From contig CM038917.1 of NCBI GenBank assembly GCA_021904315.1, positions 6,556,041 to 6,620,040 of the forward strand: a stretch of 64,000 nucleotides of DNA, given 5' to 3'. Positions 48,101 to 60,282 of the stretch are shown in pieces. Position numbers and translations under genes: made by a program. Each line of letters begins with the position of its first letter. Position 1 is the first letter of the stretch. The notes beneath the pieces are model-generated. The model saw nothing but the letters and a program-made list of their open reading frames with translations, did no database searches and was not told the origin of the DNA. This DNA is from Sphagnum magellanicum. Its lineage: Eukaryota > Streptophyta > Sphagnopsida > Sphagnales > Sphagnaceae.

Positions 48101-50926
48101 GTCAGCTTGGGACTTGGTGCTCAAAGAGAATTGCCTTGTGGAGAGGACACATTGCCTTGGTTACATTCTGGGGAGATCTCGGTTGCTGAATACCCGAATG
48201 CAACTTTTGTAACCTCTGTAAGTCTTGGTTGCTGAATATTTGATTGCAACTTTTGTAAGTTCTGTAAGTCCTTATGTATTTGATGACATGCATGAGAGAT
48301 TGGTCATGGAAGAAATTGTTACTTTGTTCAAATTCTTCTTTGCGACTTCTTCTTAAAGACATTAGAGTTATTCGTAAAGTAAGACAAACACAGCACCAGA
48401 ACCCTGAGTTTCGTCATACACAGGGTGAGATTTTTAAAAAAACCTGCAAAAAAATACATTAGCATTCAACCAGGGGTGAAACTCAGAAAACCATCAATTT
48501 TGGTGATAAACTGAGTTTTATCCTGTCTTTCCTTTTTCCTGAGCACCTCCACTGCTGCTACATATATTTTCACTGCTCTTACGTGTAGAACTATTATAAT
48601 TAGTCTTGAACCTTGTGCATTAATAAAATGTCCTTACTTTGTGGATACCACTGAAAGAGGGGATAGGGGGTGAAACAAGGCCCAAAGACAGGGTGAAGAC
48701 AAGGTTACTTTACAGATAACTCTATTACATTGAACATTCTATTGAATTTTATTATTATTATTATTTTATTGGGAGCATGTGCAGGTGCCAACAGCAAATG
48801 AATCAGCACCCTTGCAATCACTACTAACACCTTGGAACATGGGATCACATGAAAGTTATTGGCATGCACCAGTGGGAGTGCATTCAGTCGAGTTTTGTAT
48901 TGCTTTGGCCATGCCGGCATTTGTCTCCGGTGTTGTCTTTATCATTGACATTTGTGGCCATACCGATCTTGACATCCCAATAGTAAGAATGCCTCATATC
49001 AACTTGGCTTTTGTGATAGGTTTAGGGTTTAGGGCGGGTTTTGAGTAAACCCTAAACCCCAGGGGAGAAGGGCACTACCAAAATAAGGGTATTGCCTAAT
49101 GTGGTAGCCATGGGTGGTGCCCATATTCTATTTACGCACTCATGCAATGGCCTTACTAATTGCTAGAAATGTAAAATAGCAAGGAACCCTTATATTTTGT
49201 ATGAACAAACATTTTAGAATGTAAAATGTAAGCTTTCTCCCTCAAAACACAAGATGCTTCCCTTGGACTTCAATGAATCTTATGTTTTTAAGGAAGCCTC
49301 CAATTACACAAAGAAATTTCTAGTGATGCTTTACATAGCATTTTCACAAGCAACAAAATGGAGGGGACAATTAGCTAGAAGTCTAAACAACGAATGCTTG
49401 TAAAAGGGGTCGATGGTTTGGGTTCACATTAGTGTAAAATGTTGGTGCTAGGGAGGTTGTGGAGAACATTTTTTTTCATTTAACAAGCTTTGGTTGCTTT
49501 ATGGGCATGCTTGATTGTTAATTTGAAGGTAAATTGCTTCAGTACATTCAATTCATTTACACCTTTCTTGAATACTAGGTAATTAACCATCACTAAAATC
49601 GTCTATTTTGCAAGGTGGACATTTGGTGTGGCAACATGATGGGAGAGAAGGAGCAAAATTATGTAGGGTGTTGGGATATTCCAAATCTTGTTGAAACCGG
49701 TATTGCACAACATATATATGGCCCTCCAAAATTCAGGGAAGTTCCTCCCCGCCATGTGCGTTTCCAATTTCCAACAACATTGTGTTGCCGTATGGTTCGA
49801 CTTAAGCTTATGTTGCCTTTTCCTAGGCTACAAGGCAAAAGCTTTCCACTACCGACTACTATGGTGGGGATGCCATCAATCCATTTGAAGAAGATCATCA
49901 TCGTTGGGAAACAACATTTTGTTGATGACATGCTCATGCCATCTTTCCTACATTCGGAGAAATCAGCTCTGAGGACCTTCTTGGAGACACCCCCTCACTT
50001 GAACCGTAGTGAAGTAAGAATCATTGCATATTCATTTCATCATGTGCAACAGCATTCATTTCAGAGGAAAGCAGAAAAGTTCAGGAATCATGATATATTT
50101 TGCCAACAATACTACAACCTATTTTCTAAATATATTGACTTCAAGTTCTTCCCCTCATAATGTAAGGTTAGGGGCCATAATGTAAGCCTTTGTACTTGTA
50201 ACAAACATTGTACTATGGAAAAGTCCAATCTCATGAGTTGCTTTTGATGCAATTTGTGGAATTTTCTGTGCATATTGTTAGGTCCAAGTTGAGATGGAGA
50301 CTGCACTTGAAGGTGGGAGAATAGTAGAGCAATTGGTGGCAGCGTCTCATATGACAAATGTGGCAGGTTTTTGGTTAAACTCACCTGGATTATGCAGATT
50401 GGAATCAAAACAAATCCTGTTGTCTACTTGCCACTCATGGAAGCATCTGGACGTGGTGCTTTCTAGTTGCCTTGATGAATCCTTCATCACTCCTGCAAGT
50501 TTATATATCCGTGTCATTTCTCTCCAGGTTCAATATTGACTTCAAGCTGCATAGCATAAACATTGCACTGAATTGTTAGTGTTTTCACCCACTGATGATA
50601 ACTAACCACCCATCATCACAAGCAAATTTCATGCCTGTTTGATTGCTGCATTTTTCTGATTCTACATGTTGCAGGAAATCAAGAAACCACAGTGCTTGGG
50701 AGACTACATCATTCCAATAACAAAAGCAGGAACACCCCTCTACTTTGATTTTCAAGAACCGGTCTTGGCAAGAAGGTTTGTGTTTAAGCTTCTTGGCAAT
50801 ATTTCCGCCTTTGCTCATCAGGCCAATGATGATGTACAACAAGAAGTGTTAGGAAAAGACTTAAGCTTGTTGCCACGGAGTCTATCCCTTGTTGACAAAG
50901 TTCACATGTACCATTATGTTCCTTAG
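42168..50926 (+). CDS. SAC9: SAC9-like phosphoinositide phosphatase with WW domain
   Basis: Plant-specific SAC-domain phosphoinositide phosphatase; in Arabidopsis SAC9 limits PtdIns(4,5)P2 and affects stress responses. Thirteen exons: 42168-42758, 43040-43172, 43843-45059, 45396-45506, 45749-45916, 46178-46402, 46550-46877, 47172-47365, 47594-48217, 48785-48982, 49615-50013, 50282-50527, 50675-50926. Every junction is GT..AG and phase-consistent, giving 1561 residues (Arabidopsis about 1630 as I recall). The SAC domain spans roughly residues 1-480, with ITRPFPS, WRQGTIPIWW, NYDWDAN and the CX5R loop at Cys446 (FNCGSSLNRTN). The WW domain is at about 503-533 (LPPGWEE..YVDHN..TTTWCHP). The long C-terminus keeps family blocks such as DFLTRVVVFTF, EVLGISLPW, EAMELEIMRLRL and YFDFQEPVLARRFVFKLLG. 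The catalytic loop reads LNRT where SAC proteins normally have LDRT. The exon 7 donor (aatg|gtcatg) is weak and was set by phase. Confidence 0.92.
45290..45325 (+). repeat. Telomere-like tract in a SAC9 intron
   Basis: Imperfect TTTAGGG-type repeats (gggtttaggggttttagggtttagggttt) inside the intron after exon 3. One of eight such tracts in the window. Confidence 0.85.
49017..49064. repeat. Inverted telomere-like tract in a SAC9 intron
   Basis: 'tttagggtttaggg' and 'aaaccctaaacccc' face each other across about 15 bp, so the transcript could fold into a short hairpin. Lies just after the exon 10 donor. Confidence 0.8.
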
Positions 50927-50999
50927 AGAAAGCCAAACAACCCCGACCATTTCAAAAAAGAACATCAGGATTGAATCTTAATAAGAAGATTTATTGGTG

Positions 51000-52280
51000 T
51001 TCCATGTGCATTATTGTCCTTATAACAGACAGGTATGTCACAAAACACCCAAAGCAAAAAAACATAAACACTTTATTTATGTTTGAACCACCCAAGATAT
51101 CTTGAAAATGTCCCAGGTGATTGGAAGAGTAGAATAGTTGGGAGAATACAACTGACCTGCACTCTTCAGTAAGGTTGAAAAAATTATCAATTCGTTCCAC
51201 CCAGTAGCAACTTTGTCACTGAAGCCTTGTTTTGGAATTCAGTAGCCCGAAGTTCATTTTGAAGATTCTGAGGGCTGGCAACACATCCAAGAAATGGTTT
51301 GACTCTGTGCAACATGCTGCAGATCCCAGCTATCAGATATCACAATCCCAAATAAACAGGTTAAGAGGCAAGCAAGCATAACCTAGCCCCAAGGCTGGAT
51401 GTAAATGCTGAACATAGGTAAAAACATCCAGGAAGAAGACATCATGCCAAACCCAACAAATTGATCTACAGCTAATTGACCATGCCACACATGTCCTAAG
51501 AGAAAAAAGCTTCAACAGTCCTGCAGTCATTATCATGAAAACCAAGAGACAGCCATTACAAAACACAGACTCTTGTCAAATGCACATAGCAGAACAAATG
51601 CCCTCCTCCAAGTGTCTACAATTGTCAAAACTGTAATAATGATAAAGAACTTCAAAAACCAGAAGTCAATGGTTTACAAAAATACAGACTCTTGTCCATG
51701 CTGCACACTGTTCTCTACTTGTCAACAAAAGTCAAACTCAGAGGCATCACAATAAAGATTCACCTCTCAATCTTGGAGAACCCACCAACTCCACAACCAA
51801 GTGTACATAAACAACTGCCTGATTCACCAAATTATGTCAAGAAAGCCTGAGGCTGTGCAGGCTTTACCAGAGGAATAAGGGCCTGCATGATGCGAAGCCA
51901 ATATATCACCATCTTCTTAGAACTGCCACAACATTCATGCTGCTGCAGAATTAACCCTAAAATTCTCAATCAATAAACCCTACCTGAATTGTGTCATCCC
52001 AACCCAACAAAATCCTAAGTCATAATATACTACCATGGTTTGAGACAAACAATATTACTACACTAGAACTAATGACATTAGCTACTGCAGGTGACCCAAG
52101 GTGCATTAGGGGTAGTCCAATTCTCTATCTGATATGGACAATCATACTGGGTTTATGATTAGAGTTGTTGCTTTGAACATGGAGAGATGAAGGACCTGCC
52201 TGACAGGCCTCTCTCCATTTCCTCTTGCATGATATAATAAATATGTATGTATATATATATATATGGCGGTGCCCACAGGG
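51000..52280. other. Downstream flank of SAC9 / possible 3' part of a minus-strand transcript
   Basis: GC content is higher than in true intergenic parts of the window, but no long frame exists on either strand. A degenerate tandem pair lies at about 51540-51620 and 51640-51730 (both with 'acagactcttgtc', spaced ~118 bp). A (TA)n run occurs at about 52245-52263. This could be 3' UTR of the minus-strand unit that starts near 54 kb. Confidence 0.35.
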
Positions 52281-52396
52281 GTTATATCCTGCGGACTGGT
52301 GAAATCTTGTATGTCTTTACAACCTCATCCATGGACATGTGGCAACTAGCCATTTTGATCTTGTGGATTGCCTGAGGTGGGGACTTTCTTTGAGGC

Positions 52397-53615
52397 TTAG
52401 TTGTCTTTGGATTGCACAACTTCAGCCATACTGACACTGCCTCTTTCAGACCAAGGAGCCAACTGGTGCCAGTTTCCGTACAGATCCTCAGCCATGAAAC
52501 CCTAAGTGGGAATAATCTTTGCCCTTTGTATGGTGCCATTCACAGGCCCCTGGTTGTGTATGTATCAGCCTGAAAGCCAGCAAGCAGAAATGTCAAACAA
52601 CTTGCAACTTGCAACAAGCATTGATTTGAAACTTGGACAGATCAAGATTTCAGCTCTGAAACTAAAGCGGGAAAACCTGACAGTTCATAGAATCCCTGTT
52701 CTTGCCATGTGAAAAGAGCCAGTGTGCTCTCTCAAACGATATCAATTCCGGTTACGTTTCACTGTCGGAGTGCCATGTCCTATTCTCCATCTCTTTTGTC
52801 CGCAATGGCGACTGGAGCAGAGTGACGACCAAACAATCAAAAGGAAAGCACCTTCCGCTTTGTAATTTGCTCTTTGAGACACCAATGGAAACATCGCAAG
52901 AAGAATGCACGGAAATTTCTCCATTTCTATACTAAGGATTAAGAGTCGGAAGATCATCATCTTGTTCGCAAATATGTTCTTGAAAACAGAAATTGAAGAA
53001 GGCTAAGAACGATTTCCAAAAGGTAATACATACGCGGCGACATGCAAGGCCTCACATAAGCAGATCCTCACCTATTAATATGTCTGGTGCTCCTCGCAGC
53101 AGCAGCCGCAAAAACGGTAGCGATGGATTGATCTCCCACAAGGCCTATCCTGTTAATAAGTCCGGTACTCCATCGCAGCAGCCGCGAAAACAGCAGCGAT
53201 GGATTGCTTTTCCACAAAGCTAGAAGCTTTTTCACAGACTAGAAGAGCAAATTCTGTTGAACGCATAAAGAGAAAAGTCGAAAACACGATGCATCCATCC
53301 TTTCTCACCAAATCTGACCAGCGCACAACGACACAGTCGGAAATCGATACGCAAACAGGAAATCCAGAGGACGGAGTAATAATACGTAGTAACATAAACA
53401 CACCTAACATCGTCGCTGTAGCACAAGAGGAATCTCTCAAGAAAACAAGAAAAAAGCTCCAGAATCCAAGAAAGAAAGAAAAAAAAACACGAAGTCATTT
53501 CACGCTTCACGGATGCAAGAAAGGAAACGACAGAAACAAAAAAACAAATTACCTTCAAAGAGCGAATTCTTGAGCTATAAAGCACGCTGATGAAAGGCGC
53601 GAGTATCAAAACCAT
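52397..53615 (-). CDS. Hypothetical two-exon small protein (55 aa), tentative
   Basis: An ATG at 53615 opens 21 codons (MVLILAPFISVLYSSRIRSLK... hydrophobic, then basic) up to a donor 'aag|gtaattt' (exon 53615-53553). The next good phase-0 acceptor is 'cccacttag|ggtttc' at 52501 and continues 34 codons (FMAEDLYGNWHQLAPW...) to a TAA at 52399-52397. The upstream DNA at 53820-54020 is GC-rich and promoter-like. I recognise no family. Competing small frames exist at 52539-52282 and 53615-53232. The splice model is inferred from consensus sites only. Confidence 0.2.
53060..53222 (+). repeat. Tandem duplication of ~75 bp
   Basis: 'ctattaatatgtctggtgct...cgcagcagcagccgcaaaaac.gtagcgatggatt' is followed at once by 'ctgttaataagtccggtact...cgcagcagccgcgaaaacagcagcgatggatt', with the same 'cccacaaggc/tccacaaagc' ending. 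Lies in the inferred intron of the minus-strand unit. Confidence 0.8.
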
Positions 53616-53819
53616 GATCCACGCCTTCTTTGCTCAAGATTGGTACCAGATTGCGTTGAAAAACTAGAGAGAATTCGCACAATTGGAGCAGGGAAATGAT
53701 CAAAGCGGTTGACGACTTGCGAAGGAGAAATCAACCAGAAAAAAAACTAAAATTTTTGGAATAATTGTTTTAAAAAATTATAGAAAAAAATACAAGAAAA
53801 AAAGAAAACCTCAGTTTGT

Positions 53820-54340
53820 TTCAGGAATCGGTAAGCGCTCTGGCGTTGAAGAGCTATACCGATTTCTGCGCCGCGAACGAAGGCGTGCGCCGGCCCGCTC
53901 TCCCTTTGTACAGAGACGACGGCTTTGGTTTTCGCGCAGCACAGTAAGCAAAGAACGCCAAACGAAAGCTCTCGAGAGCACGGTGACGACGGACGGACGG
54001 ACGGCAAACATTCATCCGACAGAACACGATAATCTTCCAAACTGATGAATAGAAAGAAAACGATCCATCCTCATTCGGGATGATTATCATCTATTTCACC
54101 CCCCCTCATTCCTACTCGTAACACCAGCATCAACAGCAGCGAACGAGGTATGTACGGCATATGTCCGTCTTACCACGTGGCAGGGAAGTTTGTCCTGGCT
54201 TGACAGAGAGAGGAGGAACAGATGGATGAGTATTTTCGAAAGCAGATGAAAGCGGATGGCTTTCCAAGGGGGCCACAATTTTCTGTCCATTTTCTGGCAC
54301 GATAGGACACGACTCTCGAGGGCTTTTTTCTATGGACACA
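53820..54340. promoter_or_regulatory. GC-rich promoter-like segment
   Basis: A local GC- and CpG-rich island in otherwise AT-rich DNA, including a (GACG)n-like 'gacggacggacggacgg' run near 53988. By comparison with the GC-rich 5' end of FAS1 at 7.0-7.3 kb, it looks like a promoter/leader region, most simply for a minus-strand gene. No core promoter element was identified. Confidence 0.35.
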
Positions 54341-54399
54341 GAATTTATTAATTCGGAGAGAGGCTTTTAATTGAGGAATGTCAGATGGTTGTTATTTAG

Positions 54400-57300
54400 G
54401 GCTTGTCATTTAATGGGCATAAGTTAAATGTATTTTTTAATTAAAATATTAGTTTTGTTAGAAGCCCATAGTGCATGCACTTTAGGTTAAACCCATAGTC
54501 TACGTTAAACGCTAAACATGCCATGAATGCAATTATTGGTGTATTACTTTGTCCTTTTTTGTTATTTTAAAAATTAATTTCCAAAAACCTATCACTTCCA
54601 GTATGTTTTCTTTTTCTTTTTTTAAATTTTAAATTAAAAAAAAAACTCTCATGTTGCTTCAAAAGTGGTGATCAGCCACAAGAGGATTTAGTCAAATCTG
54701 GTTACAAAACAAATAGAGAAATAGAAAATCTAGGAATCCACTAGAATCCACCATATGTTCATGAACCACTAGAACCTATTAATTAAATATGATGATTTCA
54801 AAAGAAGAAAGCTAAACATTTTTTGAAGGCTATAAAATTTGCTCAAATCCTTCAAAAATCTTGACGATTTCATAACTTTCTTTCTCAAAATTATGTGACA
54901 AATTTTTTTGAAAAAATTTCAAAAAAAGTTCCCTTGACCATGTTGCTTGGGACTCAAAATGATGCAAATTCACCCCCCCCAAAAAAAAAAAAAAATTCAC
55001 CGGTCACTTCATCTAATGAAGATATTAATAATGTACCTATATAATCAAGTGACATGAATGGATTCCACCAATTCCTTCTCTTTCATCCCCGGCTAAGGTT
55101 TTCTCATTAGTCTCAAGCAACATTGGGTGGGTATATTGATAGAATCTTGATATATAGTTCGGTATTGGTCTTGGTATCAAACAAAAGATTACATTGAATA
55201 AAAACTCAAGAAGTTCATTGCTTTTTTTCCTTGAGCTTTTTTTTTTTTTGGCCCTTTTTTCCTTCCCTCTCCAATTTCCTCCTTGGTTAAACTAAACCTT
55301 AAACCCTAAACCCTAAACCCACAAAAAATTATATTCACATGCCATCCGCCATTTCAATGAAGGTAAAATGTCATCATGAAATACCACCCCGATATTAATA
55401 TTATCGACTGGTATCGAGATCCACAAATCACAATTATTGCTATTATTGAAGGACATAAGTACATCGACAGACAGCGGACATTGCCTTCACGGAATCTGTG
55501 TGCTTTTCTTATGTGAAATCTCCCGTTCGATGACGACGCAGGAGTGGGAAATTTTGCCTGGTAAGCTTGCCCAGGGTTTAGGGTTTAAGGTTTAGACCAA
55601 GGTTTAGGGTTTAGGGTTTTGCCCTCCAAATGCATTGTGGCATTTCTCTGGGGTTGTTAGGTTGGGCACAGGTCCTCCTCCTCCTCCTCCTCCTCTCCTC
55701 TCCTATCAATGTGGACACCAAAGATGTGATTTCTAATTCCTGGGTGAAGGGGGGTTAACAAGTTGGAAACAGACCTTGCTTGCTCTGGGCAGCAATGGGT
55801 AGCAATGGGTGTTCCGATTTCAACTGGTGAATCACTTCCTTTGCTTTTCTAGTGTTGTGGCACGGCATGTTATGAAAAGCAAGGGAATTTGCGATTTTTA
55901 AAAATCTCCTACCAAGGAAGTGCCCACCAGTATTGTTTTTTTCTCTTAACAAAATCTTTTGACCAAAGAAATTGAATTTTTTATAATCATTTTTTGGTTT
56001 TTCTAGAGTAATTTGACTTATTTTGCTCTTTTTTTTGTTTGTTAATTTGACCAAAGTTTCAATACCAAAAAAAGAAAGAAAAAACACTACCCAACAGGCC
56101 CCTTAATTCTGGTAATACCCTACCCTACCCGTTGGGCCTTACCTATACAGCAAAGGAACATTATGAAGCATAATCCACCCCCCCCCAGTCTGGTGAGGGA
56201 ATTTGCACTTTTGACGGGGCCATTTACACTTTGACCAGCATATTTTATTTTCAGTCTTTTTTCACATACATTTCTTTTCCTTCCCTGCCCCTTTTTTCAT
56301 GTTTCTCCAACAGATCCCAATCATTGCCTGGGTACTAGGTGAAAACTCACCAAATACCCGGCCACCACACTGCCCGGCCTGCCCGGACCTCATTTTTTCC
56401 ACCATTTTCACATATCCTGCCTCCCCAGGTTATCTCTATAAAGTAAAGAAAAAACATTAGGGCCTCGTCTTTACATTCACAGGGTGTAATGGGAAAATGT
56501 GAAATCGGCCAAAGAAATTGATTGCATTAGTACAAAAGTATTGCTGTGATTTTTTTCCCCCCAATCTGCCCTTTGCCCCCCATTCATATTTTTTATAAAA
56601 CAAATTGGGTGATACCCGGGCACGTTTTGCACCTATAACCTTCCATGTTATGGATGTTCCAAAGGGCACATAACATGCCCAGTGACATGTTTGGCACCCC
56701 TAATACCCATAACAGCATTTACCCTGAACCTTTGATTGTTTTCCAATTCTTTCATGAATTCTTTCAAGGACTCAGAATCATGGACTCTTTTGATTCTAAA
56801 AACATTAAAGAACCAGACCTAGAGGTTCTTAACAAAATCAAAGAACCACCCAAAGCAAGCGAGGACTAAACTATGGCCACACAACCTTGAACCATAACTG
56901 ATGAAGTTCCTTCCTCATATAAATGACCTAATTCAAGTATATGATCATGATTCATCCCATGGAAGAAAGAAATGTATATAGCATTTGTTGTAAAAGGTCA
57001 CAAGACGAATTCCTTGCAAAAGCTTGTGATGCTTTGCCATTATGTGCAAAATGGAGCATAAAATTGTTAGGGTAGGCCTAAAACACAAAATGGCAAAAAG
57101 CTTCACTTGGATTGCATCATTTGGGAAGCCACACCCCTGACCCATGGTGTGACAAAGTATGAAAAAATGAGTAAATACAAGCCCATAAATGAGCTTCTAC
57201 TGCCCGAAACTTGGGATACACAACATTGTGTGTGGAACATTCAGTCTCACACCTTAGCTTTAGGGGCCCAATAATGTGTACAAGGCTTTGACAAAACTTC

Positions 57301-58280
57301 TTCAACCCTAGAGTTGGGACTTGATATGACCAAATTTGCTTTAAAGGACTATGTATCTTCATAAATGGACAAATCATACGGGAAAGTGTGAGTTACATAC
57401 ATATTTCCAACCTTTCAAAAAGTTTGTGAATTAGGGTTTGCCCTAAACCCTAAACCCTACCCCATGAATGGATATTTTTATGAAAAAGTATATCAGTATC
57501 CCACAAATGCATTGCTTCATTTGATGGTCAAAAAAGTTGTATAGCTTATTCGAATGGTAAAAAACCTATTTTGTTTGAAGTGCATAGTTATAACTTTAGG
57601 AAATCTGGTGTGGGGTTTTTTAAAGTAAGGAAGATCACCCCCCAGAAGGCACTTTTTTTTTTCTTTCTTTCTTTGTGAGGATTTCTTTCCCTTTTTTTTC
57701 TTTTTTTTTTCCCCACCTTTCAGGGTTGGGTTTGAGGTTGTGGATTTCTTGTCTCTGAAAAAATAAAAAGAAATGATCTCTCACAACTCAGAGCACTATA
57801 AACAAAGTACCCTTATGGTACCATTAAAAGAGTCTAATAAACTCTTAAGATTCATAACTGCAGGTTTAGGTTTAGGGGTTTAGAGTTTAGGGTTTAGGAT
57901 CTGTTTTTAAAAACCAAAGAATGAGTTCGGGCATTTAACTGCGGATCTCAAAAATTTGAAAAAAAAATCAAATTAACCACCTTTTATAACCGCCAGTTCT
58001 TTACTTGTCCTTTCATAAGAACCGCCAGTTCTGTGATTCCGATATCTTTTCAAAAACTTTGAACCAGCAGTTGTCTAACTTTGAATTGTTTTTTTTTTAA
58101 AACAAAAAACCAGCGGTTATTAACAAAAATCAAATACCCACCCAACACTCATTCTTACCTTTCTTTGGGCACCTACAAAAAAAATGCTTGGAAAAAGAAA
58201 AAGATGAAGAAAAAGAAGCAACAGGGGGATCATCCCTACAAATTATTACATGGTTTTGTTGGCCTTGCCTACCAAGGCCC
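54400..58280. other. AT-rich intergenic DNA with telomere-like tracts
   Basis: No coding signature. Holds CCCTAAA/TTTAGGG-type tracts at 55287-55320, 55573-55620, 57432-57462 and 57862-57898, and a CTC microsatellite at about 55671-55704. Around 57980-58130 the motif 'accgccagttct' and relatives (accagcagttg, accagcggtta) recur four times. Confidence 0.6.
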
Positions 58281-58283
58281 TTT

Positions 58284-59000
58284 GGATATTGTGTTTGGAC
58301 TCATTATAGAGTATAGTAGCTTAAGGGATTTTCGCCCCTAGTTAATAATAATAATAGGTCTATTTTTTTTATATGAGGATTTTTGAAAGATGATATTTTG
58401 GCTTGTGTTGAAATTTGAGATTAGTTATAAAGTTACGGTAACTTGAAGGATTTTGGTTTCTTTTAGAGGATTCTTTTCTTTGAAGATTATATTTTTGCAT
58501 GGTGAAATATTTGAGTTTCAATAATTCTTGTTTTGCCTTAAGATGTTTATTTATTTATTTATTTATATTTTAGCATAAATGGCAAGGGGTGTGTCACATT
58601 GTGGCCTTGCCATTAACATTAAAAAGTATCTTAAGGCAAAAGAAGAAATTATGGAAACTCAGATATTTCAGCAAGCAAAAAAAAAAAAACCTAATCTTCA
58701 AAAAATCCTCTGAAAGAAACCAAAATCCTTCAAGATATTACAACTTTATAACTAATCTCAACTTTCAACATAAGCCAAAATATCATCTTTCAAAAATCCT
58801 CATATTAAAGTAGACCTATTATTATTATTATTATTATTACCTAGGGGCCAATATCCCTTAAGCCACTCAATAAAAACCCTATGAAACCTAGATATGTAAT
58901 GGTAAGAGGTTAGAAAGCTTAAGTGAGACTTATAGAAAACCTAATTTGTGGCTTGAATAAACTATACTCTATAATGAATCTAAACACAATATGATTATCC
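58284..59000. mobile_element. Foldback (inverted-repeat) element, ~0.7 kb
   Basis: Two long arms, 58284-58544 and 58628-59000, are reverse complements of each other over most of their length around an 83-nt centre. The best part, 58371-58434 against 58742-58805, shows only about two mismatches in 64 bases. The right arm carries about 110 bp not present in the left. An (ATA/TTA)n run and the 'agcttaaggga..gcccct' block are mirrored. The centre has its own 10-bp hairpin (58578-58587 / 58605-58614). No protein-coding capacity. This is either a foldback-type DNA transposon/MITE or an inverted duplication; transcripts would form a long double-stranded stem. Confidence 0.85.
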
Positions 59001-59773
59001 CAACAAACTTGGACGAATTTTCACTTTGTAAGATCAATGTGCTTACACTAGGATGGTGGGCAATTCCATTTAAGATCCCACCAAAGTAGTAACTGCAAGG
59101 TAAGATCCCGGGGATCTTGGGCAGGAGGGCAGAAATTTGTATGGGGCAATATTCCTCATTTGGCTAAATCTTCCTATGGATGATCACCATTTTGGCTACA
59201 ATAAAAAATTCCTTAAAAGAAACACTGATGCTTCCCCCCAACATTCCAACAATTGTGTAAGTGCAACCCACTGAAATCTGCCTCAAGGGCTTAAACACTA
59301 AGAATCAAGGACAAAAATATGAGCTTACATGAATGAGGTAAACCTGCAAAACTTTAATAGCAATAAAACATTGCAACAAGAAAAGAAGCTTTTGCTACTC
59401 TTAATTTCTTGTTGTTTTGGGTTTATGATGGTTGTGTGGAGTGTCCCACCTCAATGACCACTATAGCTTTTGAACATCATTTAGTGTTTGTGGGACTTTT
59501 CTCTTACAAACTCTCGTTGCACTTTACTTCATAGGTAATCAAGGGTGGAGTAAACTTACCAAAGAAGTTTCTCCAAGACCGAAAAAAGAAAAAAAAGAGA
59601 AGTACTTGCAAAGAGAAAGCATTTGTCGTGTCCAATAGGGGAACTGCCAAGTGTAAAAAATCAAGTGTCACGACAACTAAAACTCAGTAGATATTTTCAA
59701 GAGTGTGTGTGCATTTGTATCGCTTGCAAGCAACTACATGTAAGATGTCATGGAAGCATTATGAATTTCCTAG
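59001..59773. other. Intergenic DNA between foldback element and repeat copy 3
   Basis: No open frame of note, no repeats recognised beyond short homopolymers. Confidence 0.5.
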
Positions 59774-59960
59774 TGTATTTGGGGGGCACCTTATATCCAT
59801 GACTAGAACAAACGAGGATTCTTAGGGCCATCCCTTAAGAGTGCTGTAAGATCCTTCCCACTATTAAGGAGTAGGTATAAGAACCCTCCTATGCCGTTAA
59901 GGGTTCATGATACCGTTTGCCTCGTGCTTTGCATGTAAATCCCTTTGATAGGGACTAGGG
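59774..59960 (+). repeat. Dispersed hairpin-bearing repeat, copy 3
   Basis: Starts 'tgtatttggggggcacctta' as in copy 2. Has 'tgtaagatccttcccactattaaggagtaggtataagaa' (in two stretches matching copies 1 and 2) and the 3' block 'ttcatgataccgtttgcct..tgctttgcatg'. The perfect hairpins seen in copies 1 and 2 are not preserved here. Confidence 0.75.
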
Positions 59961-60249
59961 ATCTTTCTCTCAATTTTGTGAGGAAAGTGGGTTGGTGACC
60001 ATTCACAACAAGAGGTCTTAGCCAATTTTGGCTATAGGTCAAAGAGGAAAGTACAAAATGTAGGCTATTGAAAATCATCATTCCAGTTTCAAAAAAATTT
60101 AAGAAACCAGCTACAAATCCTAAATTTACCTAGGATTATGTTTGGAAATAAACACCCATACCCAGTTGGTCTAGTATCCTCTTTCAGAAATTTGATACCC
60201 TACTTGTATCCAGGTGTATATTCATTCTTTTCAACTAGATAGCTTATCT

Positions 60250-60282
60250 CTAAACCCTAAACCCCTCTAAACCCTAAACCCC
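60250..60282 (+). repeat. Telomere-like tract
   Basis: 'taaaccctaaacccctctaaaccctaaaccc' in pieces of CCCTAAA type; the right-most of the eight tracts. Confidence 0.85.
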
